From Amoebidium appalachense (taxonomy: Eukaryota > Ichthyosporea): a DNA stretch of 64,000 nt. This document shows, one piece after another, positions 58,175 to 64,000 of the stretch (position 1 is its first letter; each line of letters begins with the position of its first letter). Location: contig CAVNZM010000001.1 of NCBI GenBank assembly GCA_963693365.1, forward strand, positions 12,338,001 to 12,402,000, written 5' to 3'. The notes under the pieces are model-generated. The model did no database searches, had not been told where the DNA came from, and saw only the letters and a list, made by a program, of their open reading frames with translations. The position numbers and the translations under genes are program-made.

Positions 58175-58984
58175 TGTTATGTATTTGTATTGCCCCCACA
58201 ACACAGAAGAGGGGCACGGCGAAAATAATCACTTGTTCTTGCACAGTAGTGGGGTGGTGTAAGCCACTGGCCCGGGGTGAAGGGCAGTGTAGGCTCACAG
58301 TCAGCACCGGGGTGAAGGTGCAGGGAGGCCCTGGGTGAAGGGCAGGCAGGCCCGGGTGAAGGGCAGGAAGGAACCGTGGGTGAAGGGTAGTAATGGGGGT
58401 TGACGAAGCAGCCCGGGGTGAAGGGCTGTCGACCTTAGGCCACAGGGGAGTCGTCGCCGGAAGTAGTCTTGATGTGATCGAAAGCCGAGTGAGTGCAGTC
58501 TGACTGAATGGCGCCGGGAGTACGAGTTTATATACCCACTGAGTGTACTAGAGTCGGCGCTGCCGATTGGTGGATCTCACTTCTGCTGACATCCGATTGG
58601 CTGCGAGGTGTCGCAGTTTTTGTTTGCCCCTTTTCCTGACATGATGGAATAGTGATGGGTGCATAGAGCTTCCCGTGGTCTTACTTACACAAGCATTCAT
58701 GAAGCCCCCAGTATAAGTGTTGAAATATCTTAGGCATTGACTTGTAATCGTCTTTGCCATTTTTCTCTCTCGTCTTGCCGCATGTTAGGTAGCTGGGCCA
58801 AAGCATAGTTGAAGTTCACGTTCTATTGCCCTCCTCTCTTAGCCTCTTCGGATGGCTTGGCTGGCGTGTTCACATTGGAATGTAGAAATCTGTATTTCGT
58901 GTTCTTTTAGTGCAATCTCCCTGCACCCAGGGGTATCGGGGGACGTTGCCGGAGCCGAGTACACTTTGGCACAGTTGCATAACA
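58175..58984 (-). mobile_element. Solo LTR, same family as 39204-40054, inverted
   Basis: On the minus strand it begins TGTTATGCAACTGTGCCAAA and ends ACAAATACATAACA, with the same TATATAAA box and CCTTCACCC units as the two LTRs at 39-46 kb. No internal sequence follows, so it is a solo LTR or fragment. I see no clear target-site duplication. Confidence 0.8.
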
Positions 58985-59132
58985 ACAAGTGCCGCAGATA
59001 TACTGTATGATGGGAATAAGCCCCAAGATTCTGCTGGCTGCTTATTGTAGCCTTCGACAATAATTATATTCAAAGCTATTGGTGCCAAATAATTAAGTAC
59101 TTTTGTAAACTGATAAAAAAGAACTGAAGACA

Positions 59133-60071
59133 ATCCAGTCAAAAGAAAAAAAAAAATCCAGTCAAAAGAAAAATTTTCATGACTTCACTATCACTTCGAT
59201 CTCTTAGCTGTCACGTCAACTTTTTTTCCCGATTCTTCACCATGGCAGGTTTTTGAAGGCTTTCGTTTCTTCTTTTTGTGTTGGGAGGGAGTCCCACTCA
59301 GGGGAACGTGACTGCAGCGTGTGTGTGGTGTGGCCTGGTGTATTCCTACTGCTGTGAGAGTGTGGGGGCATCTCCCTTTCGCGGAGTTTCTCGCTTGAGA
59401 AGTGGTTTCTTCAACGCCTGGTGGTCCACTGCAACCTATGGTAACTTCTACACGCTGTCTACGCTTCTACGCGACCTATTGGCGGTGGGCTGCTGCAACT
59501 TCTTCAGCTACTTCTGCGCTGCGTGAGTGGAGGGGCAGCTACTTGGTCGTCGGGGAGCTTTCCAAGTGACTGCCAGTCCTTAGCCTCCAGTCGTACGGCA
59601 ATGACCGGGTTTGCTTGCATGCATTCTGTAATTGTGTTTTTCTGTGTACCCTGCCACAACTAGGCCGCCTTGTTATCAGAGAGCTAGATGCAGTTTCTCC
59701 AGGTTATCTAGGGGCCGGGCCCGTCGGGATTGCTTTTTAGCTCAGATTTGGTCTGCATTGCTCTTTTAGAGGCTGACTTGCTTGCTGTGCCTCGGTAGGT
59801 TTTGAGGGGGGGCTGTTGGGAAGGAGCAGTAATGATGTCTTCTTGCGGAGTGTGGTCTGGTCAACATCGATGCATATGACTAGTTGGGGCAAACTAGTTT
59901 CACGCATACACGTACACTTAAGGTTTTGCCCGCTGGTGTCCTTTGTCACTTGTTGCTTTATTTTTATTTCGTAGCTTTGGCTTTTTCAGTTCTATTGGTG
60001 GTTATGTAGCCTGTGGCTGCACGTTGCCTTCATCAACGGATCAATAAACCCGAGTCAAAAGAAAAGAAAAA
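59133..60071 (+). mobile_element. Stacked LINE 3' ends
   Basis: Two very short tails, AATCCAGTCAAAAGAAAA and ATCCAGTCAAAAGAAAAA, lie within 40 bp at 59133-59173. A longer 3' fragment ends in AATAAACCCGAGTCAAAAG with a poly(A) at about 60071. It contains a short frame (59278-59526) rich in Cys and aromatic residues, possibly the C-terminus of another LINE subfamily. Confidence 0.6.
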
Positions 60072-61390
60072 ATTCATGGTTTACAATCCCCCGAAGCAAT
60101 TGAAATACATATTCGACTCTGTTCGTACTTATTCTTGTGTCATGCACCAGATGCTTCGTCAGGTGGATCAATGGTGCACCAAGAATCTCATGACAGTCGG
60201 AATTGCAAAGTGTGCTACTTTTTTCGAAAAAACGCTTCCTTTCGATTGGCCGGTCTTCCTATTCCTGTTCAGAGCACCTATGACTACTTGGGTATTCCTT
60301 TTACTGCACGGGGTATTGATTTCCGCAAGCTCCTCACGGCACGGATCGCTCGTGTGAAGGGTAAGCTTCACATCGTGTCAAATATGTTTCAACGGGAGTC
60401 TGTGATCCATCCTGCGAACCTTCTTCTCTACTATAAAACTTTTTACGGCCGACTTTCGAATATGGACTTCCGCTATTGGCCTGCGCCCCACCTCGCGAGG
60501 CGGCCGTGGCGCTGAAAGAGTTCGACGATTTTCAGGGTACTGTGCTGCGCACTTTGTTTCGTACTCGGTTTGTGCCTCCCTTAATCAGTATGTTTGGATT
60601 GTCGTCTGCTGTTTGTTGTATGGAGGAATTGTCTCTTCGTTTTTGTTTTCATTTATTTAGGATACCTGATGGTCACCCTGTTTATGCTTTCTTTCCCCCC
60701 GGCCCATCCCTCCATCCCTCTTCCCCCCCGATTCACCAACGCCACTTCTGAATGTCCTCAGCCTACCCTCTTTCAACCTGATTCCCTCTTTCTTTTCTCT
60801 TCCTGTTTTTTTCTGCCTTTTCGAGTTATTACCATACGCAGTATAAGTTTCTTTCTCGTTCTGATAGAGAAATCAAAGGTAAAACTCAGTCGACATGTGT
60901 TATGTTCCTTAGGCAACACCGTACTGAGCATTATCGCTTTTTGGGAGCTTTGGCAGGATACATTTCTCCTGCTGTACGTATGGATACCACCCTAGTAGAT
61001 AAGTCTGTATGGTGCTCTGATGTTGATATTGCCTGGGAAGTTGTGCAGTGGCGTTGTAATTCTTGTTTCCATCGCCGCTGGTGCAAGTCTTTTGTGCTGA
61101 ACTTTTTAATCCAAAGCATGTTGATAGATGTGTATTTTTATGTCGCGTTTTACCTCTTTCCCTACGGGTGTCTGCTACACTGGCTGGCAATGTGAACACT
61201 TTAGACTTTTTATTGAATTCTGTTGGTCGTCACATTGAGTATTTATATGATTTTCACACAGTGTTCAGGTATCTCAGTATGAACTTGTTACTGGATAACT
61301 CGTGAAGTTGTTATTGTCTTCTCAGTATGCCGTGCATACTTGCATATCTTTCCGTCGAATAAATCCAGTCAAAAGGGAAGAAAAAAAAAA
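60072..61390 (+). mobile_element. 5'-truncated, frameshifted LINE (RT 3' part and C-terminal domain)
   Basis: Reading frames in order: a piece with WCTKNLMTVGIAKCATFF, then GLPIPVQSTYDYLGIPFTA and GIDFRKLLTARIARVKGKL (post-polymerase segment of non-LTR reverse transcriptases), then ALKEFDDFQGTVLRTLF, then the same C-terminal region as the LINE at 44974-45517. At least two frameshifts break it. It ends AATAAATCCAGTCAAAAG and a short poly(A) at 61381-61390. No catalytic YADD box remains. Confidence 0.85.
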
Positions 61391-61632
61391 CCGAAGTGCG
61401 TGCCATGAGAAAGTCAGTTCGAAATTTTTCGAATTCCATGTGAACACACACCAAACCATTGGATTGAATATTTTTAGATCCCGCTTTTCCATTAAAATGC
61501 ATCAATACATTTTTGCACTTGTAGATCAGTGATATTTATCGCCTTAATCAAATTAATCCAATCCGGAATTCCTTAGATCAAGAATTCCGGCGAGATCAAG
61601 ACATTCAGCGCGAGACCGTACAAGACCGCAGA

Positions 61633-61640
61633 TATAAAAG
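61633..61640 (+). promoter_or_regulatory. TATA box of adhesin paralogue
   Basis: TATAAAAG about 157 bp upstream of the ATG at 61797, in otherwise unique sequence. Confidence 0.5.
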
Positions 61641-61796
61641 CGAGACCCCGCGCACTTTCCAGCCAGTTTTTCACCATTTCGTGGCTAAAACAGGCACGGA
61701 ACCGCTTTCAATTACACTGAACTCCCACTACCCACTACGAGAACACTTTGCTAGTTTTCTTCTCGGAGTAGTTAGTTATCGTGGCGGTACTGCAAG

Positions 61797-63909
<2,113 letters not shown>

Positions 63910-64000
63910 GTAAGTTACTCATGATTGATGTTAACCTGTGCCAGTGAAAAAAGGGCACATCGACATCGATATCCACCACACAGTCACGGGTTAAATACGC

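Overview
This window is nuclear DNA from an intron-rich eukaryote. Genes are split by GT-AG introns, exons are 9 to 480 bp, and the introns and spacers are packed with (CA)n/(GT)n microsatellites and very long poly(G)/poly(C) runs. There are no operons, ribosome binding sites, CRISPR arrays or recognisable tRNA genes. I cannot name the species. The VWA plus thrombospondin-repeat adhesins recall apicomplexan TRAP/MIC2 proteins and so favour an alveolate or another protist, but the NPxY-type cytoplasmic tail is not TRAP-like and the lineage stays open.

Layout. 1-4.8 kb (-): an RBR-type ubiquitin ligase, cut by the left edge, with a dead duplicate of part of its RING1 exon. 7.5-11.5 kb (-): a three-exon ATX1/ATOX1 copper chaperone. 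13.0-13.7 kb (-): a single-exon RGS-domain protein. 15.7-18.8 kb (+): a three-exon gene of unknown function. 18.8-25.9 kb: repeat-rich spacer with no gene I can support. 25.9-38.0 kb (-): a 21-exon gene for a 1519-residue type I membrane protein with signal peptide, VWA domain, 19 thrombospondin type 1 (TSP1) modules, one transmembrane helix and a tail with two NPLY motifs. I joined its exons by hand and the phases agree at all 20 junctions. 39.2-50.7 kb: nested retrotransposons (an LTR element with a retropepsin remnant, two copia-type elements, a LINE insertion). 51.3-56.8 kb (+): the 3' end of a gene of unknown function. 58.2-61.4 kb: another LTR copy and LINE fragments. 61.8 kb to the right edge (+): the first three exons of a paralogue of the big adhesin gene, facing away from the first copy.

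The two adhesin paralogues are arranged head to head about 23.8 kb apart, with transposons filling the space between. The most unusual structural signals are (i) transcript-sense poly(C) tracts just after 5' splice sites, (ii) 3' splice sites made directly from (CA)nCAG and donors that run into (GT)n, and (iii) a family of poly(C)-tailed repeats that lies in introns in the sense direction in several unrelated genes.
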